Positions 4,475-5,895 of a DNA stretch of 5,895 nt are shown here, in pieces. Within the stretch, counting starts at the first letter, position 1, and each line of letters opens with the position of its first letter. Source of the DNA: Chitinophaga pinensis. GTDB lineage: Bacteria; Bacteroidota; Bacteroidia; Chitinophagales; Chitinophagaceae. A program made the position numbers and the translations under genes. Where the stretch lies: positions 1-5,895 of the forward strand of contig CALQKL020000146.1 of NCBI GenBank assembly GCA_943331145.2. The letters are read 5' to 3'. Under the pieces are notes generated by a model. The model made no database searches, was not told the origin of the DNA, and saw nothing but the letters and a program-made list of their open reading frames with translations.

Positions 4475-5895
4475 ATGAAAAAAATCCTAATTATATTTTC
4501 ATTACTCATTTGTTTGAAAACCTTTGCTCAAGTGCCAGAAGATGCCATTCGATATAGTTGGCAACCATTAAATGGTTCGGCAAGATTTATGGCTACGGGT
4601 GGTGTAATGGGCTCATTGGGTGGAGAAATCACTGCAGCTTATGTAAATCCTGCTGGGTTGGGACTTTTTAAAACGGGCGAATTTGTTTTTTCTCCATTTT
4701 ATAAACAGACTAAAAACAAAACCAATTATAGATCTAGTTCTACCGAATCCGAAAAAAACGCTTTACAGTTTGGGCCAATGGGTGTAATTATAGGAATCCC
4801 ACATTTAAACAATTCTGCGAATAGTAGTTCAATCACTTTTGCTTTCAATAAAAATGCCAGTTTCAATAACTATTTACGTTACAGCGGATTGAATAATTAC
4901 AGTTCTTTCAGCGAGCAATTTGCGGAAGAATTTGCAAAAAGCAATTTGAGCATAAACGATGTTTTATCAAGTAATTCTCCATTGGCATATACTTCAGCAC
5001 CCGCATTGTACACTTACTTGATGGATACCGCAACCATAAACGGATTCATACAAGTAAAAACGGCACCAGAATATTTACTAGATTCTGGCTTAGCATTAAT
5101 GCAGGACATGCAAAAAACAACAAATGGCGGCATCTATGAATATGCCATAAGCTATGCTTCTAATTATGAAGAAAAATTGCTTTATGGTGTAACCCTTGGT
5201 ATTCCAATCATTAATTTTAAAAGCAATACCATTTTTACAGAATCCGACGTATCGGGCGACACATCAAATGGTTTTAATTCTTTTACTTATACCGACAATT
5301 TCGAAACTTATGGCACAGGTATGAATTTGAAATTGGGGGTAATATATCGACCAAAACCATATATTAGATTGGGCTTAGCTATTCATACCCCTAACTTTAT
5401 GACGTTAAAGGATACACGAACCACAACTTTAACCACTGCACTTGAAAATCCAATCGAAACATTTAGTGTAAGCTCAACCACATTTACAAACGATAAGCCA
5501 GGGGAAAGTAAATACGTTTTTAATATGCCATGGAAAGCCATTATCAGCGGTTCTTATGTTTTTAGAGAAATTGAAAATGTAAAAAAACAACGTGCATTTA
5601 TTTCTGCCGACCTTGAGTACATTCGTCATCGGGCAAGTCGCTTTTTTAGCAACAATGAAAATCCGACCAAAAGCGAAACTGGTTATTATGACCAGTTAAA
5701 TACAGTTGTAAAAAATGAGTACAAAAGCGTTGTAAATTTCAGAATTGGGGGCGAATTAAAATTCAACGTGGTGATGTGCAGAATTGGGTTTGCTTATTAT
5801 TCAAATCCTTATAAAGATTTGGCATTCAAAGCAAATAATATGCGATTAAGTGGAGGAATAGGATATCGAAACAATGGATATTTCATCGATTTAAC
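4475..5895 (+). CDS. FadL/OmpP1-family outer-membrane channel protein (3'-truncated by window edge)
   Basis: A predicted outer-membrane beta-barrel of the OmpP1/FadL/TodX family, whose best-known members carry hydrophobic compounds such as long-chain fatty acids across the outer membrane. The frame is open from ATG 4475 to the right edge, 473 residues. A signal peptide is clear: MKKILIIFSLLICLKTFAQ, with likely cleavage in or next to FAQ. The N-terminal part shows GSARFMATGGVMGSLGGE (34-51) and then YVNPAGLGLF (56-65); the NPA at 58-60 is the hatch motif known in FadL. Later family-like strands are GTGMNLKLGVIYRP (280-293), RLGLAIHTPNF (298-308), and FRIGGELKF (422-430) followed by RIGFAYYSNPYKD (436-448). 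The last strands and the stop lie outside; homologues are commonly near 500 residues, so little is missing. An in-frame ATG at 4424 would add 17 Phe-rich residues before the signal peptide; 4475 is preferred. The substrate cannot be read from the sequence; some Bacteroidota homologues are labelled hemin receptors without firm support. Confidence 0.88.
   Translation, partial: MKKILIIFSLLICLKTFAQVPEDAIRYSWQPLNGSARFMATGGVMGSLGGEITAAYVNPAGLGLFKTGEFVFSPFYKQTKNKTNYRSSSTESEKNALQFGPMGVIIGIPHLNNSANSSSITFAFNKNASFNNYLRYSGLNNYSSFSEQFAEEFAKSNLSINDVLSSNSPLAYTSAPALYTYLMDTATINGFIQVKTAPEYLLDSGLALMQDMQKTTNGGIYEYAISYASNYEEKLLYGVTLGIPIINFKSNTIFTESDVSGDTSNGFNSFTYTDNFETYGTGMNLKLGVIYRPKPYIRLGLAIHTPNFMTLKDTRTTTLTTALENPIETFSVSSTTFTNDKPGESKYVFNMPWKAIISGSYVFREIENVKKQRAFISADLEYIRHRASRFFSNNENPTKSETGYYDQLNTVVKNEYKSVVNFRIGGELKFNVVMCRIGFAYYSNPYKDLAFKANNMRLSGGIGYRNNGYFIDL

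Noticed and set aside
1..5895. CRISPR array, insertion sequence, prophage, tRNA or rRNA gene
   Set aside because: No regularly spaced repeats, transposase or integrase frames, target duplications, or cloverleaf-like segments were seen on either strand.

Overview
The window reads as ordinary chromosomal DNA from a member of the Bacteroidota. It is AT-rich. No gene has a convincing Shine-Dalgarno sequence. The gaps contain matches to the Bacteroidota -7 promoter consensus TAnnTTTG. The signal peptides, the short PUA-less TruB and the eukaryote/archaeal-like ProRS are all typical of that phylum. Family or genus cannot be fixed from this sequence alone. Nothing suggests a mobile element, phage, CRISPR array or RNA gene.

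Layout, left to right. (1) Bases 2-1333, + strand: the C-terminal 443 residues of an Omp85-superfamily outer-membrane protein, most like TamL. Essentially the whole beta-barrel is present, and the N-terminal (POTRA) part lies off the left edge. (2) Bases 1346-2143, - strand: truB, tRNA pseudouridine-55 synthase, tail to tail with the barrel gene across 12 bp. (3) Bases 2161-3639, - strand: proS, prolyl-tRNA synthetase, 17 bp upstream of truB, so proS-truB is probably one transcript. (4) Bases 3640-3801: a 162-bp divergent intergenic region with candidate promoters for both sides. (5) Bases 3802-4380, + strand: a small lipoprotein with a tyrosine-rich middle and an Asn/Ser/Thr-rich tail, function unknown. 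(6) Bases 4381-4474: a 94-bp gap with a TTTTGACTTT repeat cluster and a candidate promoter. (7) Bases 4475 to the right edge, + strand: a FadL/OmpP1-like outer-membrane channel, 473 residues visible, open at the window end.

The minus-strand pair serves translation (tRNA charging and tRNA modification). The plus-strand genes all belong to the cell envelope: one assembles outer-membrane proteins, one is a surface or periplasmic lipoprotein, and one is a predicted outer-membrane channel. The lipoprotein and the FadL-like gene are co-directional and could work together, but the sequence gives only adjacency as evidence.

I do not see a clear undescribed system here. The items most worth a second look are the Tyr-rich lipoprotein beside the FadL-like channel, the repeat cluster between those two genes, the overlapping face-to-face promoter candidates upstream of proS, the decayed zinc site in ProRS, and the TTG start with an N-terminal extension in truB.
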